Assembly (NCBI GenBank): GCA_016793115.1
Contig: JAEUIN010000278.1
Location: forward strand, 1-38,736
DNA length: 38,736 nt
Source: Planctomycetaceae bacterium
GTDB lineage: Bacteria; Planctomycetota; Planctomycetia; Pirellulales; PNKZ01
Direction: 5' to 3'
Notes under the pieces: model-generated
Database searches by the model: none
Told to the model about the DNA's origin: nothing
Seen by the model: only the letters and a program-made list of their open reading frames with translations
Made by a program: the position numbers and the translations under genes
Shown: piece after piece, positions 8,920 to 17,535 of the stretch
Numbering within the stretch: the first letter of the stretch is position 1
How the letters are laid out: each line of letters starts with the position of its first letter

Positions 8920-9083
8920 CGTTACGACCGGCCAAGTTCGTGGAAACCCGCAGGTCGGCGACCTACACAACTGCGCAAAAAAAGCTCGCCTTGCTCGCAG
9001 GGCGACCTAGATTTCTCCAACGAACGACACGGCGACAGGCCGGCGATCGCGCGCCACAGCAAGTTTTTTGGAGCGGAATACTC

Positions 9084-9452
9084 ATGAGCAACAAAGTCTT
9101 GGTCGTCGACGATTCGGGCACGATGCGGAAGATCATCACGCGAGCGCTCAACGCCGTCGGGTTCACGGACGTCGTCGAAGCCGGCGACGGCGTGGAAGGT
9201 TTAGCCGCCTTTGAGAAAGACTCGTTCACGCTCGTCATGACCGATTGGAACATGCCGAATAAATCGGGCCTCGAGCTCATTCGCGACATCCGCGCGACCG
9301 GCTCGGAAGTACCGATCTTCATGGTGACGACCGAAGGCGAGAAGAATCGCATTCTCGACGCCATCAAGGCGGGCGTTACGGATTACTTGGTCAAGCCGTT
9401 CTCGGCCGACGTGCTCCGCGAGAAGCTCGACAAATTCGTCGCCGTCGCCTAA
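9084..9452 (+). CDS. CheY-like single-domain response regulator
   Basis: This stand-alone receiver domain has 122 residues. GGAG at 9070-9073 supports the ATG at 9084 over longer frames. The acidic pair is D9-D10 (VLVVDDSGTMRK), the phosphoacceptor is D54 in MTDWNMPNKSG, the switch Thr is T82/T83 in MVTTEG, and the conserved Lys is K104 in LVKPFSAD. The DSGTMRK and DWNMP signatures are those of chemotaxis CheY proteins. There is no output domain, so it should act by binding a partner when phosphorylated. The next gene is a CheX phosphatase, which implies that its phosphorylation is actively reset. No histidine kinase or motility gene is in the window. Confidence 0.93.
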   Translation: MSNKVLVVDDSGTMRKIITRALNAVGFTDVVEAGDGVEGLAAFEKDSFTLVMTDWNMPNKSGLELIRDIRATGSEVPIFMVTTEGEKNRILDAIKAGVTDYLVKPFSADVLREKLDKFVAVA

Positions 9453-9481
9453 CGACGTCGTGACATAAGCTGCCATAAGAG

Positions 9482-9503
9482 CGTCGGCGAACCGTCGCCG
9501 ACG
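9482..9503 (+). terminator. GC-rich hairpin between the cheY-like and cheX genes
   Basis: CGTCGGCGA at 9482-9490 and TCGCCGACG at 9495-9503 form a perfect 9-bp stem with an ACCG tetraloop. No T-run follows, so it may be a weak terminator, an attenuator or an mRNA-processing or stability hairpin that sets the ratio of the two products. Confidence 0.4.
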
Positions 9504-9567
9504 TTCGCTCTCATCCTTGCCGACATACAAGCCGCTCGATCGGCATTCATTACTCGAGGCTCCCCCG

Positions 9568-10053
9568 ATGCGCGTCGAATTCATCAACCCGTTCCTGACC
9601 GCCACGCAAGACGTCTTCGACACGATGCTGGGCACCAAGCTCACGCGCGGTTCGGTCGTGTTGAAAAGCGGCTACGTGCCGACTCACGAAGTCAGCGGGT
9701 TGATCGGCTTGAGCGGCATGGGGGGGCAGTGCACCGGCATGGTCGTCGTCAGCATCGGTCGCTCGACGGCCATTCAAGCCGCAGGAATCATGCTCGGCAC
9801 CGAACCGAAAGAGCTCGATGCCGATGTGATGGACGCCGTCGGCGAACTGACGAATATGATCGCCGGGGCCGCGAAGACGAAGCTGGAGGAGTATCGCTTC
9901 AGCATCGGCCTGCCGACGGTGATCTGCGGCAAGAATCATTCGATTAGCTTTCCTTCGGAAACGTCGCCGATCGTAATTCCGTTCGAATCCGAACTCGGAC
10001 CGATCTGCGTGGAAGTCGGCATGGTGGAAGTGCCCCAGCTCGCCGGCGTGTAA
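9568..10053 (+). CDS. cheX: CheX-like chemotaxis phosphatase
   Basis: This is a CheC/CheX/FliY-family protein of 161 residues from the ATG at 9568, with GAGG at 9556-9559. It opens with MRVEFINPFLTATQDVFDTML, the usual CheX N-terminus. The phosphatase signature ExxN lies in DAVGELTNMIAGAAK (E93, N96). There is only one such helix, as in CheX rather than the two of CheC. The end (GPICVEVGMVEV) fits the dimerisation strand of CheX. Members dephosphorylate CheY-P, so the gene just upstream is the obvious substrate. In planctomycetes such pairs occur outside classical chemotaxis clusters, and the process controlled here is unknown. Confidence 0.9.
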   Translation: MRVEFINPFLTATQDVFDTMLGTKLTRGSVVLKSGYVPTHEVSGLIGLSGMGGQCTGMVVVSIGRSTAIQAAGIMLGTEPKELDADVMDAVGELTNMIAGAAKTKLEEYRFSIGLPTVICGKNHSISFPSETSPIVIPFESELGPICVEVGMVEVPQLAGV

Positions 10054-10082
10054 GCGGCCACCGGCTCACGAGCGAGATCTAA

Positions 10083-10120
10083 GACACCAAGGTCGTTTTC
10101 ACTTGTGTCGCTCATTTTTT
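10083..10120 (+). terminator. Candidate intrinsic terminator after cheX
   Basis: GACACCAAG (10083-10091) pairs with CTTGTGTC (10102-10109) with one bulged C. TTTTTT lies at 10115-10120. The stem is short but the T-run is the best in the region, and it sits between the cheX stop and the next gene. Confidence 0.45.
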
Positions 10121-10180
10121 ATGTAGCTACGTGCCGCTTCGCGCGACTATGATGGATCCTTCTTGCGAGGGGGATTCATC

Positions 10181-13100
10181 GTGGCCGTCTCCGCCGAACA
10201 ATTCGGAAAAGCGCTGGTGGCGTCGGGGCTGTTTACGGCCGACGACGTAAAAGCGCTTTGGTCGAGCCTTGATGCCGCCGAGCGCACCGCCGAGGCCGGA
10301 AAATTCTCCGAGCGACTCGTCGCACAGGGGAAGCTGACGCCGTTTCAAGCCGAAGAGTTGCTCGCGGGGCGCGGGCGTCGACTCGTGCTCGGCGAATACA
10401 CCTTGCTCTCGGCCATCGGCGAAGGAGGCATGGGCCAAGTCTTTAAGGCCATGCATCGGCGGATGGAGCGGATCGTCGCTCTCAAGGTCATGTCGCAGGC
10501 GGCGATGCGCGACCCCGGCAATGTGAAGCGTTTCCAGCGCGAAGTCGAGGCCGCGGCTCGCCTCACGCACGAGAACATCGTCGCCGCGTACGACGCCGGA
10601 CAAGCGGGCGAGACGCACTTCCTCGTCATGCAATTCGTCGACGGCTGCGATCTCGCCACAATCGTCAAACGCGACGGCCCGCTGCCGATCGAAACGGCCG
10701 TCAATTACGTCATTCAGGCCGCGCAAGGCTTGGCCTACGCTCACTCCGAAGGGATCGTCCATCGCGATATCAAGCCGGCCAATTTGCTCGTCAACTCGAA
10801 AGGGGTCGTCAAGATCCTTGATATGGGGCTGGCTCGTCTCGACGACGGCGGCGATGGACTGACGGCGACCGAGCAGGTCATGGGCACCGTCGACTACATG
10901 AGCCCCGAGCAGGCGTCGCACACGAAGGACGCCGATGCGCGGAGCGATATTTACTCGCTGGGCTGCACGCTCTGGTATTTGCTCACTGCGCGTAAACTCT
11001 ACGACGGAGCCACGATGATCTCGCGGCTCATGCAACATCGCAACGATCCCTTGCCCTCGTTGGTCAAGACGCGCGACGACGCGAGTTGGCCGCTCGAGCA
11101 AGCGCTGCACAAGATGATCGCCAAGCGACCGAGCGATCGGCTCCAGACGATGACGGACGTGATCGCGGCGCTGCGGCCGTTCGCTCCCGCTACGTTGAAA
11201 GCCGGCGTTCGCGACGGGAGCAAGTCATTCGCTCCCAATGCCGAAATGGCCTCGTTTCTTCGCACTCTCGACACGGCTCCGGGACGTAGTTCGGCTTCCG
11301 TCACGAAGCCGGCGACGTCGACCGAGATCGGCGCCACCGTGACGTTTCATCGCGCCGAAGTCGATACGGATTCGCGCGTCGCACCGTCGGCCGGGCCGTC
11401 GGTCGCGGGCAAAAGTTCGCCGTCGTTGCCGAAGCTGCCGGCCGGCAAGACCAAGGCGCGCGGCAACACGAAACTCTTCGTCGGCGTCGGTCTGGGCGTC
11501 GTTCTCGTCGCCGCGGCGCTGGCGCTCACCGCGGGTAAGAACGACGATGCGGCGGAACTCGCCGCCTCGCCCTCCGCGACGACGGCAAGCGTTCGCCCGC
11601 AAAATGCCGCTCCGGCGCCGCCGCAGATCACTCCGTATGAACTCCTAACGAGCGATCGATTCTGCTGGAGCGCGCCGGTCAATTTGGGACCGTCGATCAA
11701 TAGTCCGACCCGCGAGCACACGCCGTTTCTCACCGCCGACGGTCTGACTATGTTGCTGGCCTCGAACCGCGCCGCCGGCAACTACGATCTCGACCTCTGG
11801 TCTTCGACGCGCGTTTCGCCGACGTCGCCGTGGCCCGATGCGGCGCCGGTCGGTGATCGCATCAACACGACTGAATTGGAAGAACACCCGGAATTGTCGG
11901 CCGACGGCTTGTCGCTCTACTTTTCTCGCGGCGCCTTTAACGGCCCAACCGACATCTTTGTCGCGACGCGGGCCTCGACGTCGTCTCCCTGGTCGGATCC
12001 GGTCCCGTTGCCTGAGCCGATCAACACGCCCGATCGCGAAGGCGGGTGCGAGCTCTCTCCGGACGGTCTGACGCTCTATTTTCACTCGAACCGGCCGGGC
12101 TCGCTGGGGCATCGCGATCTCTACATGAGTCGCCGCAAGTCGACAACCGATTCGTTTAGCGAGGTGACGTCGTTCGGGCCGATGGTCAATTCGACCTTTG
12201 ACGAGGAACATCCCACGGTGTCGGCCGACGGCCGAGTACTCATCTTCGCATCGAGTCGTCCCGCCGCTGCACGCGGCTGGAAGCTCTACATGTCGACGCG
12301 CCCGAACGTCGACTCCGAGTGGACCGCGCCGGAAATGCTCCCTTGGCCCGTCACCGGTTCGGTCGACGAGAACAATCCGCAATTCGCCGCCGGGGGAACG
12401 ATTCTGATGTTCCGCTCGCGTCGTCCGGGCGCGGGCGAGGAAGATCTGTTCGCTACGGTGCGCAAACCGAACGACGGCTCGGGTCTGCCGCTCGATGCGC
12501 AAACGCGCGGCGACCACCGGTATCGGTTCATGCAAGGAACTTTTACTTGGGACGAGGCGGCCGCCGCCGCGGCGCGTGAGGGAGGACATCTCGCCGTGAT
12601 TGACGACGTCGCCGAAGATGTTTGGTTCAAGAAGACCTACATTGAAAAGCTCCCGCAGGGAATGCTGATTTGGATCGGGCTTATGCGACGAAGTATCGGT
12701 GCGGAGTGGGAGTGGATCGACGGTTCCCCGTCAACGTATCGGAACTGGTCGCCAAGCGAAGGTCTCTTGGAGCACGAACAGGCGGCCGCTTTTATTCATG
12801 GCGACAACGGACTGATCGCGTGGGTCGATTATTCGCGCGATAAGATGCCGTTCGGCATCAGCGGGAGCTATCGAGGATTCAACCGCTGTGCCGGATATGT
12901 CGTCGAGTGGGACTCTCTCGCGATCCCGCCGGAGGCCGATCGAGCACTCACGTTTGCGACGCGTTGGAGCGGGCTGCGCGTTCCCAACTGGGACTACGAC
13001 GGCAAATCGTCGTTGACCATCGAAGCTTGGGTGCGCCTTGATCAAGATTCCGAATCGCTCAGCTTCGTCGTCGCCGGCGATCCGCAAGACGGCGGCGTGA

Positions 13101-13591
13101 CTCTCGGCTGCATTCGCAATGAATTGGGATTCCGAATGTTGCGCCCCGGCGGCGGTACGGCGGCCAAATCGACGACGCGGCTCGAAGTAGGCCGCGTGAC
13201 GCACTTAGCAGGCGTATTCGACGGCGCCGGCTTGCGACTTTACGTCGACGGCAAGTTGCAGGGCCGAGCCCCGTTTCAAGACGCCTTCGCCAAATCGCGC
13301 GGCAAGTTCTTGATCGGTGCGGATCCCGACGACAAGGGCAATTTCAGTTTGCCCTTTCCTGGAGCGATCGACGAAGTACGCATTTCGACGACCGCGCGTT
13401 ACGACGCCGATTTCACGCCCGCCCGTCGCTTCGAGCCCGACGCCGAGACCTGGGCTCTCTATCATTTCGACGACGGCGTGGGCCTCACGGTGCGCGATTC
13501 GTCGTCGGCCGGCCGGCATGCGGCGCTTCAAGGCGGGGAATGGATTCCGGGATTGGCCGTCGAGAATTTGCCGAGCGAGCAGGGAAAATAG
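10181..13591 (+). CDS. Transmembrane Ser/Thr kinase with beta-propeller, C-type-lectin-like and LamG-like ectodomain
   Basis: The protein has 1136 residues. GAGGGGG at 10167-10173 lies seven bases before the GTG at 10181, which aligns with the paralog's start (AVSAEQFG against MTAEQFG). A 65-residue preface (F...RLVAQGKLTPFQAEELLAGRG) leads into the kinase domain: GEGGMGQVF, ALK (K102), HRDIKPANLL (D196), LDMGLAR (DMG instead of DFG) and GTVDYMSPEQ. One TM lies at about 432-452. The outside part begins with five PD40-like repeats (about 490-770), for example HPELSADGLSLYFSRG and GCELSPDGLTLYFHSNRPG. A C-type-lectin-like domain follows (about 779-905; GGHLAVID, WIGLMRR, EWEWIDGSP, NWSPSEG). 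A LamG-like domain closes the protein (about 923-1130; LTIEAWVRL, LYVDGKLQG, IDEVRIS). It is probably a receptor kinase for a glycan or cell-surface ligand. The next gene follows after 8 bases. Confidence 0.93.
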   Translation: MAVSAEQFGKALVASGLFTADDVKALWSSLDAAERTAEAGKFSERLVAQGKLTPFQAEELLAGRGRRLVLGEYTLLSAIGEGGMGQVFKAMHRRMERIVALKVMSQAAMRDPGNVKRFQREVEAAARLTHENIVAAYDAGQAGETHFLVMQFVDGCDLATIVKRDGPLPIETAVNYVIQAAQGLAYAHSEGIVHRDIKPANLLVNSKGVVKILDMGLARLDDGGDGLTATEQVMGTVDYMSPEQASHTKDADARSDIYSLGCTLWYLLTARKLYDGATMISRLMQHRNDPLPSLVKTRDDASWPLEQALHKMIAKRPSDRLQTMTDVIAALRPFAPATLKAGVRDGSKSFAPNAEMASFLRTLDTAPGRSSASVTKPATSTEIGATVTFHRAEVDTDSRVAPSAGPSVAGKSSPSLPKLPAGKTKARGNTKLFVGVGLGVVLVAAALALTAGKNDDAAELAASPSATTASVRPQNAAPAPPQITPYELLTSDRFCWSAPVNLGPSINSPTREHTPFLTADGLTMLLASNRAAGNYDLDLWSSTRVSPTSPWPDAAPVGDRINTTELEEHPELSADGLSLYFSRGAFNGPTDIFVATRASTSSPWSDPVPLPEPINTPDREGGCELSPDGLTLYFHSNRPGSLGHRDLYMSRRKSTTDSFSEVTSFGPMVNSTFDEEHPTVSADGRVLIFASSRPAAARGWKLYMSTRPNVDSEWTAPEMLPWPVTGSVDENNPQFAAGGTILMFRSRRPGAGEEDLFATVRKPNDGSGLPLDAQTRGDHRYRFMQGTFTWDEAAAAAAREGGHLAVIDDVAEDVWFKKTYIEKLPQGMLIWIGLMRRSIGAEWEWIDGSPSTYRNWSPSEGLLEHEQAAAFIHGDNGLIAWVDYSRDKMPFGISGSYRGFNRCAGYVVEWDSLAIPPEADRALTFATRWSGLRVPNWDYDGKSSLTIEAWVRLDQDSESLSFVVAGDPQDGGVTLGCIRNELGFRMLRPGGGTAAKSTTRLEVGRVTHLAGVFDGAGLRLYVDGKLQGRAPFQDAFAKSRGKFLIGADPDDKGNFSLPFPGAIDEVRISTTARYDADFTPARRFEPDAETWALYHFDDGVGLTVRDSSSAGRHAALQGGEWIPGLAVENLPSEQGK

Positions 13592-13599
13592 CTTTGGCA

Positions 13600-16500
13600 A
13601 TGACCGCCGAACAATTCGGGCGGGCCGTGGTCGGAGCCGGCTTGCTGAGCGCCGAAGTGCTCAAAGCGGCCTGGGCCGAAATCGCGCAAACCGGCAAGCC
13701 GGCCGACGGCGAGGCCTTCGCGCGCCGGCTCGTCGAACGAGGCGAACTCACCGATTTCCAGGCGAAACAATTGCTCGCCAATCGAGGGCATACGCTCGTG
13801 CTCGGCGACTACGTCGTGCTCGCCGAAATCGGCGCGGGCGGTATGGGCCAAGTCTACAAGGCCCAGCACCGCCGAATGAACCGCGTCGTCGCCCTTAAAG
13901 TGATGTCGCCGGCCGCGATGAAAGATGAAGCGGCCGTGAAACGCTTCCAGCGCGAAGTGCGGGCCGCCGCACGCCTCGATCACCCGAACATCGTCACCGC
14001 CTACGATTCCGGGGAAGCCGGCAACGTCAAATATCTCGTCATGCAATTCGTCGACGGCGGCGATCTGTCGGCGCTCATCAAGCAGTCTGGTCCGCTCCCG
14101 ATTGCGCAGGCCGTCGACTACGTCGTGCAAGCGGCTCGCGGCCTAGGATTTGCGCACGCCGAGGGTGTCGTGCATCGCGACATCAAGCCCGCGAACTTGC
14201 TGCTCGATCCCAAATGCGTCGTGAAAATCCTCGACATGGGCTTGGCCCGCATCGAGCAGAGCGACGACGGTCTCACCGCGACGGAACAAGTGATGGGAAC
14301 GGTCGACTACATGAGTCCCGAGCAAGCGGCCAACACGAAAGGTGTCGACGCGCGGGCGGACGTTTACTCGCTCGGCTGTACGTTCTGGTTTCTGTTGACC
14401 GGAAAAAAGTTGTATGAAGCCGACACGATGATCGCCCGCCTGATGGCGCATCGCGAGGCGCCGTTGCCTTCGCTGGTGAAGGAGCGCGACGACGCGCCTT
14501 GGGCTCTTGAGCAAGTTTTGCATCGGATGATCGCCAAACGACCGGAGGATCGCTTCGATTCGATGGACGACGTCGTCGCGGCGCTCGAACCGTTCGCGGA
14601 AGGAAAGACGTCCGCCGCTGCGGCGAGCGGGGCTCGTAGATCGGCACAGGCCCCGGAGTTGGCGGCGTTTTTAAAGGGCTTCGGCTCCGGCGGCTCGGCA
14701 TCGAAGACTTCCGGTCTCAGCGGCGCGACGGCGAAAGGAGCGACGTCGACGGGCGCAGCGGCTGCGGCGAGTCCGCAGCCCGGAGATTCTGCGCTCGTAG
14801 CGACGCGAAGCAAACGGCGCTTGCCGTGGCTGCTTGGTGCGGCCGTCGCCGCGGCGATCGTCTGCGTCGCCGCCTACGTCGGGTTCGTGAATTCGCCGTC
14901 CGGCGGCGGCCCGGATTCGGCATCGTCGAACGCGACGGCAAGCTCAACGCCGAGTGTCGCCGCCGAAACGGTTTCATCACCTCACGTAACGGTTCCCAGT
15001 CCGGCCGAGTTGCTCGAGTCGCGTAACTATGTATGGTCGCGCGCGGAGAATCTCGGTGCGCCCGTCAACGACAATCGCTCCCAACAACTTCCGACTCTCA
15101 CGGCCGACGAGCTTAGCCTGATCTGCATGAGCCAGCCGGCCGGCGGGCCGGCGAGCGAATTGGTGGAGTTTCGCCGCGCGACGATCGACTCGCCCTGGGA
15201 AGGGCCGGTGCGGTTGACGGGAGCCGTCGGTGAACGTGAGCCGGCACTCAGCCCCGACGGACTCCAACTCGCCTACGTGGCGTCGAGCGGCTCGCTGGGC
15301 AAGAACGACATTTGGCTGCGGCGACGTCCCTCGCGCACAATGCCTTGGAGCGCTCCGGAAAACCTCGGAAGCCAAGTAAACGGCGGCGACGACGAACGCT
15401 ACCCCCAGTTTTCTCCCGACGGCTTGTCGCTGATCTTCGCTTCGGATCGCCCGCGCGGCCACGGCGGCCTCGACTTGTATGTCGTGCGGCGAAAATCGGT
15501 CGATGCCCCGTTCGGTTCGGCGGCGTTTTACGATCCGCGGCTCAACACCTCGGCCTGGGAATCCAATCCGTTGTTTTTGACGGACGGAGACGAGATCGTG
15601 TTCGCGCGCGGGGACGCGCATTGGATGTCGTATACGGCCGAGTCGGGAGTGCGGGGCGCGATTCCACTCGACGGCGCTCCACCGAAAGAAGCGTGGCTCT
15701 CGCGAGATGGGCGACGCTGGTACTTCACGTCGAGCCAACCGGGCGGGCGCGGCGGCAGCGACGTGTGGATGACGCGCCGTGTATCGAAAGCTGAGGCGGA
15801 ACGCCTGGCCGCCGGTGGCGGAACAGCACTCGCATCGATCGACTTCGGCAATCCGGCTTCGTCGGTTTCGCCCGCCGTGGCTCCCGGCGACTACGCCCTG
15901 GCCTTTGACGGTTTGCAATCGCGAGTCACCGTGCCCGGTTGGAAGTATCGCGGCGAGCATCCGCTTACCGTTGAATGCTGGATTGTCTGGAAGCGCTCGG
16001 AGCACGGCTCGCCGCTCGGCTTTCTCTGCGGCGACGCCCAAGGGGCCGGCTTCGGCATCTCGGAGAATTCGACGGGGAAAGCGGAACTGCCCGACAACGT
16101 TTGGAATTTCGCCGTCAACGACGGGCAATATCACAACATTCGCCTGGAAGTTCCGCCGCCGCGCGGAGTGCCGGTTCATGTGGCCGCCGTGTTCGACGGA
16201 AAAAACGAGATCCGCTTTTACATCGACGGCAAGCTGCGCGGTCGCGCGGCGATCCCCAACGAGTACCGACCCTCGGCCGTGCCGTTTACGATCGGTGCGA
16301 ACCCAGGTGACGGCGACACGTTCAGCGAATACTTCCGCGGCGTCGTCGATGAGTTTCGCATTTCGCAAACCGTGCGCTACGATGCCGACTTTACGCCGCC
16401 GGCCCGTTATGAGTCCGACCCGCAAACGATCGCCCTTTATCATTTCGACGACGGGACGGGAGATCGTCTGACCGACTCGTCCGGTCGCGGGCACCACGGT

Positions 16501-17430
16501 CAGATCGTTTCGAGCATGTGGGTACCCGGCGTCGATGCGGCGTACCGGAAACGGCCGTTGAACCCGATCGTCGAATTGCCTGTAGGCTGGACGGCCTACG
16601 ACGTGCTGACGTCGGACGAGTGGACTTGGTCGACCCCGGAGAATCTCGGTCCGGTGGTGAACTTTTCGATTCCCGACATGGGTCCGTCACTCTCGGCCGA
16701 TGGGCTGACGATGATCTTCGGCTCCGCGCGCGTCGCCGGTTTCGGCGGCCGCGACCTGCACATCGCGCGACGGGCGAACTTGAGCGAGCCGTGGTCGTCG
16801 CCGGTCAACATGGGGCCGCATGCGTCGTCGCGTGTGGACGACATCTACGCGTACATCTTCCGGGACGGCCTTACTCTCATGAAGCTGCGCGGCGATCCGC
16901 CGAGCGTCGGTTCCATTTGGCTCCTGCGTCGCAGTGCGATGACCGAACCGTGGGGAGAAGAGCAAGCGCTGTTCAATGCGCCGGGCGAGCGCTACGGTCG
17001 TTTCGTGATCTCGGCTGACGAGACGACGATGCTCTTGGCGCGCGCTTTTGCGGGATCTGCGGTCGGCCAGGAAATCATGCGCTACGTTCGTAAGTCGTCG
17101 GACGCGCCTTGGGAATTCGTCGCAGTTGAGCCGGAGGTAAATTCGCCGTTCGACGAAAACGCTTTGTCGCTGCTCGACGACGAACGAGTGTTGTTGCTAA
17201 CGTCGAATCGGCCGCTGGGGGGACGTCCGCAGAACTCCTTCAATCTCTGGCTCGCCGTGCGCAAGAACAAGACCGAGCCTTGGTCGACTCCGCAGCCGCT
17301 GCCTGCGTCGATCAATCAAGGAGCAAGCTACGTCTTAGGAACGCTGCGCTTCGACGGCTGCGAACTCATTTACTCGGCGGCCGGCATCGGCGCCGACGAT
17401 CTCTTCGTTAGCCGACGCGTGCGGAAGTAG
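13600..17430 (+). CDS. Transmembrane Ser/Thr kinase with propeller, LamG-like and second propeller ectodomain
   Basis: This paralog of the preceding kinase has 1276 residues from ATG 13600, eight bases after its stop. The preface (MTAEQFGRAVVGAGLLSAE...LTDFQAKQLLANRG) and kinase domain align closely: GAGGMGQVY, ALK (K100), HRDIKPANLL (D194), LDMGLAR and GTVDYMSPEQA. A TM lies at about 408-430 (LPWLLGAAVAAAIVCVAAYV). The ectodomain differs. A PD40-type propeller (about 480-735; YPQFSPDGLSLIFASDRPRG) and a LamG-like domain (about 764-965; LTVECWIVW, FYIDGKLRG, VDEFRIS) are followed by a second propeller (about 1000-1276; MGPSLSADGLTMIFGSAR). The lectin-like domain is absent. I infer tandem duplication followed by ectodomain swapping, giving two receptors of different specificity with almost identical cytoplasmic kinases. 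Confidence 0.93.
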   Translation: MTAEQFGRAVVGAGLLSAEVLKAAWAEIAQTGKPADGEAFARRLVERGELTDFQAKQLLANRGHTLVLGDYVVLAEIGAGGMGQVYKAQHRRMNRVVALKVMSPAAMKDEAAVKRFQREVRAAARLDHPNIVTAYDSGEAGNVKYLVMQFVDGGDLSALIKQSGPLPIAQAVDYVVQAARGLGFAHAEGVVHRDIKPANLLLDPKCVVKILDMGLARIEQSDDGLTATEQVMGTVDYMSPEQAANTKGVDARADVYSLGCTFWFLLTGKKLYEADTMIARLMAHREAPLPSLVKERDDAPWALEQVLHRMIAKRPEDRFDSMDDVVAALEPFAEGKTSAAAASGARRSAQAPELAAFLKGFGSGGSASKTSGLSGATAKGATSTGAAAAASPQPGDSALVATRSKRRLPWLLGAAVAAAIVCVAAYVGFVNSPSGGGPDSASSNATASSTPSVAAETVSSPHVTVPSPAELLESRNYVWSRAENLGAPVNDNRSQQLPTLTADELSLICMSQPAGGPASELVEFRRATIDSPWEGPVRLTGAVGEREPALSPDGLQLAYVASSGSLGKNDIWLRRRPSRTMPWSAPENLGSQVNGGDDERYPQFSPDGLSLIFASDRPRGHGGLDLYVVRRKSVDAPFGSAAFYDPRLNTSAWESNPLFLTDGDEIVFARGDAHWMSYTAESGVRGAIPLDGAPPKEAWLSRDGRRWYFTSSQPGGRGGSDVWMTRRVSKAEAERLAAGGGTALASIDFGNPASSVSPAVAPGDYALAFDGLQSRVTVPGWKYRGEHPLTVECWIVWKRSEHGSPLGFLCGDAQGAGFGISENSTGKAELPDNVWNFAVNDGQYHNIRLEVPPPRGVPVHVAAVFDGKNEIRFYIDGKLRGRAAIPNEYRPSAVPFTIGANPGDGDTFSEYFRGVVDEFRISQTVRYDADFTPPARYESDPQTIALYHFDDGTGDRLTDSSGRGHHGQIVSSMWVPGVDAAYRKRPLNPIVELPVGWTAYDVLTSDEWTWSTPENLGPVVNFSIPDMGPSLSADGLTMIFGSARVAGFGGRDLHIARRANLSEPWSSPVNMGPHASSRVDDIYAYIFRDGLTLMKLRGDPPSVGSIWLLRRSAMTEPWGEEQALFNAPGERYGRFVISADETTMLLARAFAGSAVGQEIMRYVRKSSDAPWEFVAVEPEVNSPFDENALSLLDDERVLLLTSNRPLGGRPQNSFNLWLAVRKNKTEPWSTPQPLPASINQGASYVLGTLRFDGCELIYSAAGIGADDLFVSRRVRK

Positions 17431-17441
17431 GCCGGGCACTC

Positions 17442-17466
17442 GACCTGTGGTATCGCCGCACAGGTC
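17442..17466 (+). terminator. Hairpin downstream of the second receptor kinase
   Basis: GACCTGTG (17442-17449) and CACAGGTC (17459-17466) form a perfect 8-bp stem with a nine-base loop, 12 bases after the kinase stop. No T-run follows. It is a possible factor-assisted terminator or 3' stabilising stem. Confidence 0.4.
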
Positions 17467-17535
17467 CCAGTATGATGCCGGACGACGTCCCGGGCCTTGG
17501 CGCCCTTCGCACCCCACCCCGCTTATGAGCCTGCC

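Noticed and set aside
10127..11110. Minus-strand open frame of 327 codons opposite the first receptor kinase domain
   Set aside because: It is an antisense shadow of the conserved kinase domain. A similar shadow appears at the same place in the paralog (13528-14130), which reflects the paralogous plus-strand sequence rather than a gene.
14977..16497. Minus-strand open frame of 506 codons inside the second receptor kinase
   Set aside because: It lies fully opposite the propeller and LamG-like coding region. The Arg/Ala-rich translation has no recognisable domain.
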